Counted from the stretch's first letter, positions 24,036-36,672 are shown. The stretch: DNA of 64,000 nucleotides from Pogostemon cablin (GCA_023678885.1 CM042962.1:28720336-28784335), one strand, 5' to 3'. A program made the numbers and translations. The notes: a model not told the origin generated them from the sequence alone.

Positions 24036-26663
24036 ATTAATTCCTATTGTCTAGGGTATAGGAATTAAAGGGTGTTTATAGTTGTAGTGTTTAAAATTTT
24101 AGGATTTAGAATTTTTTTTATTAAAGGGTATAATAATAACTGCTCCATCCATTCAACCACAAGAGTTACATTTTTTAATTGTCTCACCACCAGAGTTACA
24201 TTTTCTTTTTGGTAAATGTATCCCACACAAAATAATTAATACTCCATATATCTTAATATAACTCTCGCACAATACTAATATACATTAAAATAGGAGTATC
24301 TCTCAACTCATTACACACTAAAATATTATATTACTTAATCTGCGTAGAAACAGTAAATATACTCTTTTCGAACTGAGTATATATTTCTATGTCAATATGA
24401 ATGTTCGGATCATGAACATTTAGCAGCACCATATTTGTGTAGAATGCAATACTTACGGATTTTGTTCTAGTCTATGTGTATATTATTTGGAGTTGAAGTC
24501 TCTCTTCTCATTTTTTTTATTTGAATCAATAAAAAAAATTCTGGTAAACAAAAAGCTCATAAATAAAATATATAAGCAGGTTTGTCCAATTAAATGGGAA
24601 ACATTAATTAAGAGAGTAATAATGTAGGGTTCCAGTCCAAAGTATGGTTGTACAGTGTATTATGAATTATATCGATTTGATACAATAATTAATTAAATAT
24701 GAAGTGTAGGCCATAAAAAGCCACATGTAAGTACATAAATATTAATAAATACTTATAATGTATGGTCCAAATTAGAAGGCCCACTACCGAATAGCAATTA
24801 CTCCTTAATCCATATGGTCGTAGCCAATAAATGCCCTCAATTCAACTATAATATCTTGCTATCGTGAAAACATTTTCTTTTTTAAAGATAATAATAAAAA
24901 TACTTACTTTTATCACAAACACTCGTGTTCACAGTGTAAACCCTGCTGTCCCCCTCCCAATCATATACTCTATGTATTGCTAGGGTATTTAAATTAAGGG
25001 ATCACAAGATTTACAAGGATTTACTATGTAAATCCTATTTACAAGCGACTAACTTTATTTTTATACTATGTTATTTTATTAGTGTGTATATATGTTTATA
25101 TTTAAAAAATAATAATCATTAATCATCTATTAAAGGATGACATTTTATTCCTACCAAAACGTAAAATTGGGTTTTGAAACAACTCCATAAATCTCATTTC
25201 AACATTAATTTGGTGGAAAATGATTATATATAACGATTACACTGTAAGGTTTTTTTTGAGTTATCAGATCAAGAATGTTCATAATTCTGCATAACAAATT
25301 CTTACATTTCTTAATGATAGGTTGTTATGATATTTACATGGTAAATTATACTAACTGATATAAAAAAAAATTATTATATTGTGAGTTTCGCATTGTAATA
25401 ATTTATCATTTAAAAAAGAATATTCTGTAGTGCATCGAGTACATTGGTGCACCTAGAGGTTAACAGGGTAGTTTCTTAGAGTATAATTATTTTATTTTTT
25501 AAAAATTTTATTATTTTATTTGATCTAAAGGTAGTTATGGGGTAGTTTTTTGATCTAATAATTAATATTAACTAGTGCGTCTATGTTTCAGGTGCACATT
25601 TGACTGTTAAAAAAATTATTATAAGTAAGTTTTTTTGGAAGAATAAAAAGATCAAACATATGGGGGGCAGAGGCAGACTTATGTGATACGGGTTCATGGT
25701 AATACAACTTTAAGTTTATATAATTAGTTATCACTTTTAATTTAAAATGTCATCAATTTTTATTAAAAATTATTTATAAAACAATTTAATACTATTATTA
25801 TTTTTTATTATAATAATTATCATTTCGTTTCATGAAAGTTATTTCTAAAGACGATATTATGCTCTTTTTTTCCAAACATATTAGGCACAACTAATTCGGC
25901 AATTTCTGTTGTATACAGAGATCTCATATGATTATTGACATAATTGTTGGATAAGACACATACTAGTTCCTTTTATTTTAAATAATATCTCTAAAATAAA
26001 TACTCCACTTATTTTGTTATCAAACGACACATTGGATGTTGAATTAATTGATATACTTGAATAATTACTGAAATAACATACAAAATTACATGATGATTGG
26101 GGTACGTTAGGGCCACTTGATGATATGATATTTTAACAAGTTTATGGCCCTTCAATCAATTTCATATTTAAAATTCCTAAAAATAATTTTAACTTTATTA
26201 TAAGATGCTTAATAATAATTGTTGCTGTTGAAAATTAATATAGATGGACTACTCAGAATTTATTATACATTAATAATTGAAAGTAGAATTTTCAATGTGG
26301 CCAAAATATTTTGGGCCCAACCAATCGACAATTAAAGAATAGTCTAACATATTGAGCCCAAAGATGACGTGCCTAACTTCTAAATTCACAATAATTATAT
26401 TTTCTTTTAATTTTGTCCATAATAAATTTCCTATATAAAATCAGAGCTCATTAATGTTATTCTGGGCTTGTTTGTTTGCTCATGGATATGGATAATACAC
26501 GGACTAAAATAATTTCAATCTTTTTTTTAATCAGAAAAATATTAAACATTTAAGGGATAGGAGTATTACGGAACATTCTTAGTAAATGCTTAAATTATAT
26601 AAACAACAAAATCTCTTATAAAACAGAGAGGTTTGTGAGACTAGTTATTAGAGTAATTAATTA

Positions 26664-26902
26664 CTTCCTCCGTCCCGTTTCAATGTTTACATTTGCTTTT
26701 CGCACGTTGATTAAGGAGTATAATATTTTAATAGATAGTGGGTGGAAAAATATAATATTTAATGCAAAATGGATAGGTGTAATAGTGTTGGATGATATAT
26801 TACTTGTTTTAGGTGGGTCCTATATTCCAAAAAGGAAAACGTAAATATTGAAATGAGACGCGCAAAAATAGAAACATAAACATTGAAATGGGACGGATGG
26901 AG
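26664..26902. mobile_element. Stowaway-like MITE
   Basis: 239 bp with ends CTTCCTCCGTCCCGTTTCAA and TTGAAATGGGACGGATGGAG, a 20-bp inverted repeat with two mismatches, and TA on both sides (26,662-26,663 and 26,903-26,904). The 69-codon open frame inside it is incidental. Confidence 0.85.
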
Positions 26903-27186
26903 TATATAAGTAGAGCGTATTTATTGACGGATAAAAAGTGATACTCAATTAATTGATAAGTGATAATATTATTTCATGAACAATTTATAATATAAATGAA
27001 AGTGATACTCCCTTTCGTTCCAATTACAAAGGAAATGTGTAATAATTACTGAAATAGAGAGAGTAATAATTTATACCTAAAATGATAATATTATATCAAA
27101 AGTGATAATAAATTAGTGTAAAATAGTCTCATGAGGCATACTTGTCATTTTTTCTAAAGTATGATAAATATTTTTATTAATATAAT

Positions 27187-27807
27187 TGTTATGGGATAAA
27201 ATACGCGGCCCAAGATACTCAAAGATAGGCCCAATAAAGGAGGTCCAACGAAAAGAAAAGGTGGCGGAAAATCTCCAGGCTCATCCTAACCTTATGGAGT
27301 TATTCTCAGGGTAGATCCGGAATAACTCTGGGATGGATACAGAGATAAACCCGGGAGTTTACCAAGGAATAACCCCAGGACACAATGTGTTACTTCCTGG
27401 GGATAGAGAAATGAAAGACAGAGGCAAGAAGAAGTAGAGAAGGGGCTGCACTGGTCCTCACGATCATTTAATGAGATTCTTCATCAACCAATCAGGTGAA
27501 AGAAGTTACAAGAGCATCAAATTTGTTGTGAGATGATTCTAGAATAAGACACGTGACAATCTACAATTGGAAAGAACAATGTAGAAACAAATAAGAGCAT
27601 CTAGGCTCACAAGGGAGGGATTAAGAAGTATAAATAGTAGAAAAATGACACCAAATATACGGTACTGCATTTTACCCAAAAAGATCAATGAAAAATACCA
27701 AGGCTCAATAACCAAATCCAACAAGAATTCTCATTCTATTCTCTCTTTCATTGATTACCTCATGTTAGACCTCGTTTGAGTCATCTCGATAAAAACAGGC
27801 CACAACA
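27187..27807. mobile_element. Solo LTR with 5-bp target duplications
   Basis: 621 bp beginning TGTTATGGGATAAAATACGC and ending GGCCACAACA (terminal inverted repeat TGTTRTGG), flanked by perfect ATAAT duplications at 27,182-27,186 and 27,808-27,812. A TATA box TATAAATAG lies at 27,629-27,637. No primer-binding site or coding sequence follows. This is the footprint of LTR-LTR recombination that removed the body of an element. It is not obviously similar to the other LTRs in the window, so its superfamily is not assigned. Confidence 0.88.
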
Positions 27808-27984
27808 ATAATGAGTATACTTTAATAATTGGTCAATTCATCTCACAACTTGTCTTATATATATATTCGTATTATAAGAGGGTGTCTAATCTACATATTT
27901 TATTTTACTCGATTTTTTCATTTTTAAAAGTCATCAAATATATGTGTCATTTTTAGATGATTTTATATTTCAGATTTGGATGAA

Positions 27985-28166
27985 TGATAGCTTGGTTGCT
28001 GCATGGTGGAGGTTCGAATTCTGCCTTTGGCATGAATTTGGCCCCTTGCAAGCACAAGTTTAACAGTGAGCCTCTCTATAAGCCACTTGAGGCACATCCT
28101 GCGATTTACCTCCTCCATCAATCCCCAGGGTAGGGGCGGTTGGGGTCCCTAATGGTGGGGCACACC
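27985..28166 (+). repeat. SINE-like fragment
   Basis: Contains TAGCTTGGTTGC then GGTTCGAATTC, resembling polymerase III A and B boxes but only about 10 bp apart, followed by a GC-richer body (GCCACTTGAGGCACATCC, GGTAGGGGCGGTTGGGGTCC). The close boxes suggest an internal deletion. Direct repeats at its ends were not found. Confidence 0.4.
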
Positions 28167-30149
28167 ATTTTAATCAATATATGTAGATTAGTATAAATGT
28201 CGCGTGATATAAAATTATAATAATATTAAAATATATAAAATTTAATTTACTGAAAAAAATAAAAAAATTGAATTTATTATTAAGAGATACCACATAACCA
28301 CAAAAATACTACCAAAAGAATCACTCTTTAAATACAGAATAATAGTGGGAAAAGAGAATAACAAAGTACTACAAAGAGAACACGAATCACTCGATTATCA
28401 TTGCATCTCTTGAAAATATTTATAGGAAATCCACTCTAATCAATAATTGGAGGACGTCGTTGCGAACTCCTTCTTGAAATTTAGAGTGAAACGGTGAAGA
28501 AACGAAACATTAAAATGGATAGCTTCTCTCTCTCTTTCCTGTGTTTTCTCTCTCTCGCTCGTAGTTTCCTCTCTTGCTTTACTTTAATTAATTCTTTTGG
28601 GCAAACTATCTTTCGCCAAGCCCAACATCTTTTGCAACTTTTTGGAAAGATTGTACTTGAATTGCTGTTGTGCTATGAAATTTCGTCAACTATTTTATTT
28701 GCTGAAATCTTTTGTTTTTTGCTCTCTATAATCGTTGTGGATGTGTGGTGTTGAATTAACTCTTAGCTTATTATTAACTGTTTAGGTTATTAAGTAGTCC
28801 TTATTTGCTGAAATCTTTTGTTAGATGTTTGCTAGTAATTCTTAGTGTTGTTGTTTGAATAGTTGAATTCTCCTTAAAAGACTTTGTAATAATTATGTGC
28901 ACCAGAGCATGATGCGTGGTCAAATTCTTCATCACTAGATGAATTTCTTTCAATTAATTCTGGCAATGATTGATCTGAAACCATCTAATGGAAAATGATT
29001 TAATTTTTGCATTTTTTGAAAAATCAAATGAATTGTTTAAATTTGAGTAAAAGTCATAATATTATTGACAAATGCATGTAAGTGAGGGAGAAAAAGATCC
29101 ATCTTTAATTCCATGCAAGAAATAGTGAGAAGCAATAATTGGTGGTGCAGTTGAGGTAGAACAAGTGAGAGAGAGGAGAAAAATGGGAGTGAAGGAGAGA
29201 AAAAGAAGCAATAATTGGTATCATTTTGAGTTTAGTGAGTTCCAAGGTGGTATCATCTTAGTGTTTAGATATAGAGCCTCAGGAGAAGGTTGGTTGATGG
29301 ACGTCTTTTAGTTTTAGCTTTGGCTTCCTTCTTTTGTTTTTTTTGTATCACAATTCTTGTGTTTAAATCTACCACTGTGCTTCTGTTTTTAATTATAAAT
29401 AAATTAAAGAATTATTTAAATAAAACCTAAACTATTCCACTTTTAACTCTTATAAATACCAATTAGAGTTATTCGATTCAAATACTTAAATATGGAGTAA
29501 ATGACAACAGTTCATACGAAAAGGAAAAGGAATGAGCTTTTAATTATTTTTTTTTTTTAACGATAAAAAGTAAAAAATATCAGAAACTTAAATTCTTAAT
29601 CTCCTTATAAATAAGTATCTTTATACTTCTAATGATTTCTTATGCAAATATTGAATTTTTGCGGGAGATTTTCGGCTGAAATTTTTAACATTCTATTGAA
29701 AATAAATTTGGAAACCCATAAGATGATAAATATGTAGTACTTATTATATTTTTAAGACAAGTTAATTAATTAATAGTATAATATCATGTGTGCTTTGTTA
29801 CATATTTGGACAAAGGGTTAAAGTGCCCCCATTTATATTGTTATTTTTTTTAATTAATTCAAATTTTATGAAGAGTAAGTCTCCGTGCATCCAGGTGCAC
29901 GGAGCACATTCCGTGCTCCTTTGTAATTTTCATGTTCTTTTACAATTTAAATTTCTAACAATACATATGTTTAAATAAGATTGAAAGGGGAGAGTTGTGT
30001 TCACATAGGGACACATGTATTCCTCCGTGTCTCCAAGTGCGTAGCAGCTTTTGCCTTTTATGAATTCAGATAGCCTCCCGCTTTAATTATTTTTTAATTT
30101 AATAATCGAATTGTATGATATTTCTCTCTAAAAAAAAGAGTATTTAAAA
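28167..30149. other. Intergenic DNA upstream of the BRX-like gene
   Basis: No supported gene. An 86-codon hydrophobic open frame at 28,494-28,754 starts after a plausible leader but matches nothing recognised, and its codon pattern (F/L/S rich) looks like T-rich DNA. Near 29,880-30,045 a GTCTCCGTGCATCCAGGTGC block and a related CCTCCGTGTCTCCAAGTGCG block lie about 140 bp apart. Confidence 0.5.
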
Positions 30150-30490
30150 AAACATGAATTACAAACCCCCAGCCCTCTTCTCTGCAGTGTAAACCCCACA
30201 AATCTCAACAGCGTCTCCGATCGCATTCCCCCCCACCCCCTCCCCCCAACCCCATTTTCGCAATTCAACTCCGACAGCTCCCATTTTCGCAAGCAATTCT
30301 ACTAAGAGAGACAGAAAGAGATTTTCCTTATTAATCACTCTTTCGTCGACCACTGAGCTGTGGCTTGGAGAAAGGAGAGAGAATAATAGTATGCTGTGAT
30401 TTTTTACTTCCCACCTGGCATTATACTTTGCCATTAACGCACTCATTTGCCTTCAATTCTGTTACCATCTTCTAGAAATTTCAGCTTATA
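30150..30490 (+). promoter_or_regulatory. Probable 5' untranslated leader of the BRX-like gene, cut by a Copia insertion
   Basis: C- and CT-rich sequence typical of plant leaders (TCTCTGCAGTG, CCCCCCCACCCCC, repeated CCATTTTCGCAA) ends at the Copia element at 30,491. On its far side, at 36,673, the sequence TTCTTGCAATTTTCGCC resumes 40 bases before the BRX start codon. The repeated TTTTCGCAA/GCAATTTTCGC wording on both sides suggests they were once contiguous. The assignment is by position and composition only. Confidence 0.5.
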
Positions 30491-30746
30491 TGTTGGGCCC
30501 GTTGGGCATTTGGCCCAAATGCTGGTCTTCATCTCTCAAAGTATTGGGCCAAGTGGGTCTTGGCCCATAGCCTTACACTTTTGGTCCCATTTAATCACCC
30601 ATTTGTGATCCTTACGGGTAGAACGTGGATTTGAATTCTTGTGTGAATTCAACGGGAATCTGAGCACTATGGAGTTCTTCCCTCGACCACCTCCTCCGGC
30701 GTAGACGACGAACACGGACGACGATGACGACCGTATCCGCCTAACA
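30491..30746 (+). repeat. 5' LTR of the Tork-like Copia element
   Basis: Starts TGTTGGGCCCGTTGGGC and ends CCGCCTAACA. Seven substitutions separate it from the 3' LTR, most of them C/T or A/G transitions. Confidence 0.92.
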
Positions 30747-30747
30747 G

Positions 30748-30759
30748 TGGTATCAGAGC
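30748..30759 (+). other. Primer-binding site (initiator Met tRNA)
   Basis: TGGTATCAGAGC one base after the 5' LTR. Confidence 0.9.
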
Positions 30760-32146
30760 GGGTTTCGTCGTCCGTCCGTCTCCCGAAGCTGCTGACCGTC
30801 AGCCGCCGGTGGGAGATCGCCGCCGCCGGATTTTCGTCGCCGGAATCGCGATCTGAGTGGTGATCTGACCGGATCGGAGCCGCCACCGCTTCCAGCCGCT
30901 GGGATCTGAAGGATCTGGTCAGCAGCAACACGCCGCCGCCGTCCGCGCTCAGCCTCCGTCGCCTGCAAGGAATCGCGAGCTGACCTGAATCGCACGACGG
31001 GCTCCGCTGCCTTCCACCGTTCGCGACCGCCGCTGCTCCAGATCGCGCGGCCGCTCTTCCAGGTCTCTACCGCGACCGCATGCCGCCAGGGTTCCACGAT
31101 GATCTGCAGCCCGCCGGGATCGCGCAGCTCACCGATCGAAGCCGCCACTCGCCACCCGTCAGCGCTGCCTCGCCGGGAACGCGACAGGAGAAGAACGACA
31201 CTGCCGCGTGCCGCTAGGGTTCCGCCGCTGTCTAGATCCGTCGCCGCTGCCCAGGGCCGTCCGCGCTCAGCCGCTGCTCGCCGGGAACGCGACAGGAAGG
31301 AGCTCGCGTAGCCACCGCTCGTAACGCGACGCCAGTCGCTAGGGTTTCGTCCAGGCGTCGCCGCTCCTGCCCGCCGCCGGACCTGCCGTCGCCGGAATCC
31401 CGACCGCTGCTGTCCATCGCCGGAATTGACCAGCGCCGCCGCTTCCAGCCACTTCTCGGCCACCAGCCGCCGCCGCCGCTGACCTCCGGCCACCGCCGCC
31501 GTTGACCGCCAGAGTTGACCGCCGGAGTTAGGGTTCCGGTTAGATTGGGCTCTCCATTTTGTGGAAGGGAAGTGTCTCTCCTCTCATTTTATATTGTTCA
31601 GAAAATTTTCAAATTTGTTTTGTTACTTTTCCGGATAGTTCTTTTCTGAAATTTTTCAGATTGTGCCTTTACTAAACCCCAATGTTTCTCACTTTGTGTG
31701 TAAGTTGAAACTTGGAGTGGAGGCTGCCCCATTCGTGTTTGCTACGTGAACAAGACTACGAGGGATCCGCCCCCGTTAAGTAACGGGTTGGTGGCTCGTA
31801 GAGGTGGTACGGTGTTCTCGTGGAGACACCACTCTGGTGAAATAGCTTGAGCCTTTCTTATTTATTTTTTCTTGTCTGATGCCCTGAGGCGGCTGGCCCT
31901 CTTATTTGCTCTTGTGTGATGCCCTGAGGCGGCTGACCCTCTTATTACTGTTCTTGTTTGTTTTTTGTGAAACTGTTATCTTAGTCTTTCAATTTCCGCT
32001 ACTGAAAATCTGTCCTTGTGTGTTATACTGCTCCGTTTCTCGCTTTGTGTGATTAGAGTAGTGTCAACCTGGTGTGTGACAGATTGTTGCTCTGTATTTC
32101 TGTATTTTCTCCGTTCAAAGTGTGTTCTACTCAACTTTAAATACCC
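30760..32146 (+). other. GC-rich untranslated leader of the Tork-like element
   Basis: About 1.4 kb. From 30,760 to 31,540 it is strongly GC-rich with repeated CGCCGCCGG / GCCGCTGC wording, then it becomes T-rich. Two nearly identical blocks TGATGCCCTGAGGCGGCTG occur at 31,877 and 31,918. A 246-codon open frame on the opposite strand is probably a by-product of GC-rich composition. Confidence 0.7.
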
Positions 32147-32755
32147 ATGGCTTCGTCTTCGTTTGGACAAGCACCGTTTGATGGTAAGCGAGACTTCAGT
32201 ATCTGGAAACAGAAAATGAAGTGCATACTCATTCAACAAAGGGTATTCAAAGCTGTAGATCACTCGTATGATAAGGATGATACACCTGCTAAAAAGGCTG
32301 AGATAAATGAGCTTGCTTTGTCTGCGATTATCTTGAATCTTTCTGATCCTGTGCTTAGAAAAGTTAGTGTGCATGAGTCCGCAAAAGTTTTGTGGGAAAC
32401 GTTGGATAAGCTGTACACTGAAACATCTTTGCCTAGTAAAATGTTTCTTCTGGAAAAATTCTTTTGTTTTAAACTTGATTTAAACAAAGATGTTGAAGAA
32501 AATTTGGATGTGTTCACGAAGTTGATTCAAGATATTAAGCTAACTGGTGACAAGCATATTGATGAATACACTCCTATTGTGCTTTTAAATGCTATACCTG
32601 ATTCTTACAATGATGTCAAGTCTACTATAAAGTATGGTCGTGATGACGTTACTCTTGATATTGTGGTGAATGCCTTAAAAAGCAAAGAGCATGATTTAAA
32701 ACAAAATGGGGGTGTTAAGAATTCTGGGGAGGTTATGCATGTAAAGGGGAACTAA
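32147..32755 (+). CDS. gag N-terminal part, Tork-like Copia
   Basis: A 202-residue open frame beginning MASSSFGQAPFDG. It matches the Copia gag (UBN2-type) layout: WKQKMKCIL near the start, the ALSAIILNLSD helix region, AKVLWETLDKLY, then LTGDKHIDEYTPIVLLNAIP. It would form the capsid layer of the virus-like particle. The frame ends at TAA at 32,753, before the zinc knuckle, which lies in another frame from 32,808. In intact elements gag continues through the knuckle into protease, so this product would lack nucleic-acid binding. Confidence 0.8.
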   Translation: MASSSFGQAPFDGKRDFSIWKQKMKCILIQQRVFKAVDHSYDKDDTPAKKAEINELALSAIILNLSDPVLRKVSVHESAKVLWETLDKLYTETSLPSKMFLLEKFFCFKLDLNKDVEENLDVFTKLIQDIKLTGDKHIDEYTPIVLLNAIPDSYNDVKSTIKYGRDDVTLDIVVNALKSKEHDLKQNGGVKNSGEVMHVKGN

Positions 32756-35700
32756 CAATCGTAACAAGAACAAGAACAAGAATAAGAACAATGACAAAAA
32801 TTCTGATGTGAAATCCCAGAATAATCAGAATGGGAACAAGAAAAAGAAGAAATGCTTTAATTGGCATGAAAGGGGACATTTTGCAAACAAGTGTCCTCAT
32901 CCTAAGAGGAATAATTCTAATGATCATGCTAATGTTGCCTCTGAATCTGTGAATTATGGTGATGTGTTTGCTATTTCTGATAATTGTGTGAATTCTGTGC
33001 ATTCATCTCTGTGTGATAGTGAATGGCTTGTGGATTTCGGTTGCACATTTCATATGACACCTTTTAAACATATTTTCTCTTCATATAAAAATATTTCTCA
33101 TGGATCTGTGTCTATGGCTAATGAAAGAAGATGTGATGTGCTTGGTGTTGGTGACATTTGCTTGCGTTTTGAAGATGATTCTGTGTTCACTTTGAAAAAC
33201 GTGCGACATATGCCTGATTTGTGTAACAACTTGATTTCTTATGCTGTACTTAAAGATGAGGGGCTTGAGGGTAGGTGGGGAAAGGGTTGCATGTCTATTG
33301 TAAAGGGTTCTGTGCCCATCTTTAATGCTGAAAAAAGGAATAACCTGTATGTTTGTTGTGCTAAATTTGTTATTATGTCTGCTAACGCGGTTAAAGAGGA
33401 TAAAATAAATATTTGGCATGGTAGGTTAGGTCACATGAGTGGAAAAGGTCTTGAAATATTGCATAAAGTTGGTTCTTTTGGTAATGATAAGCTTACATGC
33501 ATTCCTTTCTGTGATTCTTGTGTGCAAGGCAAACATGCGAAGGTGAAATTCCCTGTTTCCCCATACCCTAAGACTTCTTCGTGTAGTGATATACTTGAGT
33601 ACTTGCATGCTGATGTGTGGGGGCCTTCTAGTGAGCCAACTCAAGGTGGCAATGTGTATTTTCTGTCCATTATTGATGATTTTTCAAGAAAAGTGTGGCT
33701 GATTTTGCTTAAAAACAAATCTGATGTTTTTGAAAAGTTCATAAATTGGAAAACTTTGATTGAAAATCAAATGGGTAAAAAGATTATCTTAGAACTGATA
33801 ATGGATTGGAATTTTGCAATAATGACATGGATGATTTATGTGTCAAATCTGGAATTGTGAGACATAAGTCTGCTCCTTACACTCCCCAACAGAATGGGGT
33901 TGCTGAGAGGATGAATAGGACTTTGTTAGAAAGGGTGAGGAGCATGTTGGTGTCTTCTGGACTTTCTAAAAAGTTTTGGGGTGAGGCGCTTATTACCGCA
34001 ACATTTTAATAAACAAATCCTCCTCTGTGCCTTTAAAGGGTAAGTGCCCTGACTATGTGTTTTTTGGTAAAAGTATTGATTATTCTGTGCTACGTGTATT
34101 TGACTGTGCTACATTTGTGCGTCAGAAACATGACAAATTGGATCCTAGGAGTAGAAAATGTGTTTTTCTTGGTTATCCTGAGGGTGTTAAAGGTTATAGG
34201 CTGTGGGATGTTTCTGAATCGGGTTTCAAAATTGTGATTAGTAGGGATGTGATCTTCAATGAATCTGAATTTTCTTGCTTATCTGCTCATTTGCCTGATG
34301 TTGTGCCTTTACATGATCCTACCACTTCTTCGAGTGAGGTGGAGTTGTCTCCTTTGTTATCTGATGTTGAAAACTTGTCTGACACTGTTGATCAAGAACT
34401 TGTTGCCAATGAACCTGCTATCAATGATGAAAATGTGCATGATATTCCTGAAGATGATGACTATGTGTTGCCTAGGGATAGACCTAGAAGGAATATTAGG
34501 CCACCTGCTAGGTATGATGATTTTCATATTGATACTCATGCTTGTAATGCGTTTGAAAGTGTTGATAATGAACCTAAGACCTATCAAGAGGCTTTAAAAT
34601 CTGACAACTCTGTGAAATGGTTAATGCTATGAAAGAAGAAATGAAATCGTTGCATGTTATTCATACTTGGACTCTGGTTCCAAAACCTGCTCATTGCTCT
34701 GTTGTTGATTGCAAGTGGCTTCTCAAAGTGAAACATGAGCCTGAAAATGTTGATTTAAAGCTAGATTGATAGCAAAAGGTTTTACTCAAAAGGAAGGGGT
34801 TGATTATAATGAAATATTTGCTCCTGTTGTTAAATTCACCACTGTTCGTATAATGCTTGCATTAATTGTTCATTTTGATTAGGAATTGAAGCAAATGGAT
34901 GTAAAAACGGCTTTTCTTAATGGTGATTTGGACAAAAAGATTTTCATGAAACAACCTGAGGGTTTTGTGGACCCCAAAAATCCTGATCATGTATGTTTTT
35001 TGAAGAAATCCTTGTATGGCTTGAAACAATCTCCTAGATAGTGGAATGAGAAGTTTGATCAATGCATGACATCGTTGAAGTTTAAAAGAAGCTTGCATGA
35101 TAATTGTCTTTACTTCAAGATTGATACTTCTGTTCCTGTTTTTCTGCTCATATATGTGGATGATATGCTAATTGTTAGCCCTGATCTTGAATATGTTGAG
35201 CTTGTTCAAAAGAGTCTATGTGATAATTTTGATATGAAAGATCTTGGAGATGCCAAAAGGATTCTTGGTATGAACATTGATAGAGATAGGAAGAACAATG
35301 TTCTCTTGCTTAATCAGATTTCATATGTTGAAAAGATTTTGAGTAAATTCTCTATGATGTCTGCTAAAACTGTGAATGTGCCTCTTGCTTCTCACTTTGT
35401 GTTAAGTAAGGATCAGTCTCCAAAGACTGATTCTGAAATTGCTGAAATGGAAAAGGTTCCTTATTCCAATGCCATTGGGTCTGTTATGTATCTTATGGTT
35501 AGCACTAGACCAGATATTGCATATTCTGTTAGTTGCTTGAGTAGGTATATGGTTAATCCAGGTGCGCCTCAATGGGGGGCTTTGAAATGGCTCTTGAGAT
35601 ACCTCAAGGGCTCCATGGAGGTAAGTTTGCGCTTTTCCAAATCTACAAATGGTGTGAGCCTTGTTGGCTATGTTGATTCCAATTATGCAAATGATAGGGA

Positions 35701-36127
35701 TAATAGGAAGTTTACAACTTCTTATGTGTTTACTTTGTGTGGCTCTTGCATAAGTTGGAAGTCTCAGTTACAGCATGTAGTTGCTTTATCTACAACTGAA
35801 TCTGAATACGTGGCTATTACTGATGCTTTAAAGGAAGCTATTTGGCCGCAAGGTCTTTTGAATGAAATAGGTTTTCTTGACAAATGTGCCACTGTGTTTT
35901 CTGATAGTATGTCTGCAATTCAGTTGTGTAAAAATCTTGTTTTCCATTGTAGAACCAAGCATATAGATGTTAGGTATCATTTCATTCGTGATATTGTGGA
36001 AAAATGTATTGTTAACCTGGAAAAGATTGCATCTGAGTTTAATCCTGCTGATATGGGTACTAAATGCTTATCTGTTGAAAAATTTAGGTCCTGCATGAGG
36101 ACTTTAAATTTGGACTCTCTTGATTGA
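32756..36127 (+). pseudogene. pol of the Tork-like Copia element, multiply broken
   Basis: Domains in order: zinc knuckle (32,853-32,895), protease (WLVDFGCTFHMTP, 33,025-33,063), integrase zinc finger (H, H, CDSCVQGKH, 33,415-33,535), integrase core (DVWGP ... TPQQNGVAERMNRTLLERV, to about 33,940), integrase C-terminus (34,027-34,630), RT N-terminus riddled with stops (34,640-35,060), RT C-terminus with YVDD (35,153-35,164), RNase H (35,640-36,127). Frames change between 32,755 and 32,808, near 33,790, near 34,015 and in RT. Two key residues are altered: the second knuckle Cys is Trp (TGG, 32,862-32,864) and the protease D-S-G triad reads D-F-G (33,033-33,041). RT-RNase H from 35,066 stays open for 353 codons. 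Confidence 0.88.
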
Positions 36128-36400
36128 AGCATGTTGTATGCAGTTCTTTTCCGTGGATGTTGTGTCCACTCTTGAGCTTGTGTGCTCCGTTTATTTTGTC
36201 CTTGGGATATTTTAAACATTTTGTGACTGTGTGTCCGTGATCTTTGCTTCGGCTTAGATTTGTGTATCTTTTGTGATACCTTGACTTTGTGTCAAATTTC
36301 TGGATCTTGCATTTGACTTTGTGTCTTTCGTTTTGCAGGTGTCCGGGGAAAAGTGCAATGATGAATTTTCATTTAGTTATACACAAGGGTAGATGATTTG

Positions 36401-36416
36401 GGCCAAGGTGGAGATT
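36401..36416 (+). other. Polypurine tract, Tork-like Copia
   Basis: GGCCAAGGTGGAGATT immediately before the 3' LTR. Confidence 0.85.
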
Positions 36417-36672
36417 TGTTGGGCCCGTTGGGCATTTGGCCCAAATGCTGGTCTTCATCTCTCAAAGTATTGGGCCAAGTGGGTCTTGGCCCATAGCATT
36501 ACACTTTTGGTCTCATTTAATCACCCATTTGTGACCCTTATGGGTAGAACGTGGATTTGAATTCTTGTGTGAATTCAACGGGAATCTGAGCACTGTGGAG
36601 TTCTTCCCTCGACCACCTTCTCCGGCGTAGACGACGAACACGGACGACGATGACGACCGTATCTGCCTAACA
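36417..36672 (+). repeat. 3' LTR of the Tork-like Copia element
   Basis: 256 bp, TGTTGGGCCCG to CTGCCTAACA, the same length as the 5' LTR. It ends 40 bp before the BRX-like start codon, so the LTR now sits where the leader or promoter of that gene would be. Confidence 0.92.

Larger units (their letters stand above)
22787..27181. other. AT-rich intergenic DNA with transposon fragments
   Basis: No gene seen. Recognisable pieces: a SINE-like fragment at 23,941-24,020, a decayed Stowaway-like segment at about 24,140-24,380 (CTCCATCCATTCAACCACAAGA at its left), a Stowaway MITE at 26,664, and a 60-bp Stowaway remnant at 27,009. Confidence 0.5.
30491..36672 (+). mobile_element. Tork-like Copia retrotransposon in the BRX-like gene leader
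   Basis: A 6,182-bp element with two 256-bp LTRs, initiator-Met primer-binding site, 1.4-kb leader, gag-pol in Copia order (gag, protease, integrase, RT, RNase H) and a polypurine tract. By eye the LTRs differ at 7 of 256 positions (about 2.7%), so insertion is fairly recent. Flanks TTATA (30,486-30,490) and TTATT (36,673-36,677) match at four of five bases, consistent with a mutated target duplication. Same strand as the BRX-like gene. Tork is inferred from RNase H wording such as SCISWKSQLQHVVALSTTES. Confidence 0.9.

Noticed and set aside
28494..28754. 86-codon hydrophobic open frame
   Set aside because: No family resemblance. Phe/Leu/Ser content reflects T-rich DNA. Kept only as a note in the region description.
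30753..31493. 246-codon open frame on the minus strand in the Copia leader
   Set aside because: Arg/Ala/Gly-rich product of a GC-rich repetitive leader. Several overlapping frames on both strands are open, and there is no recognised domain.
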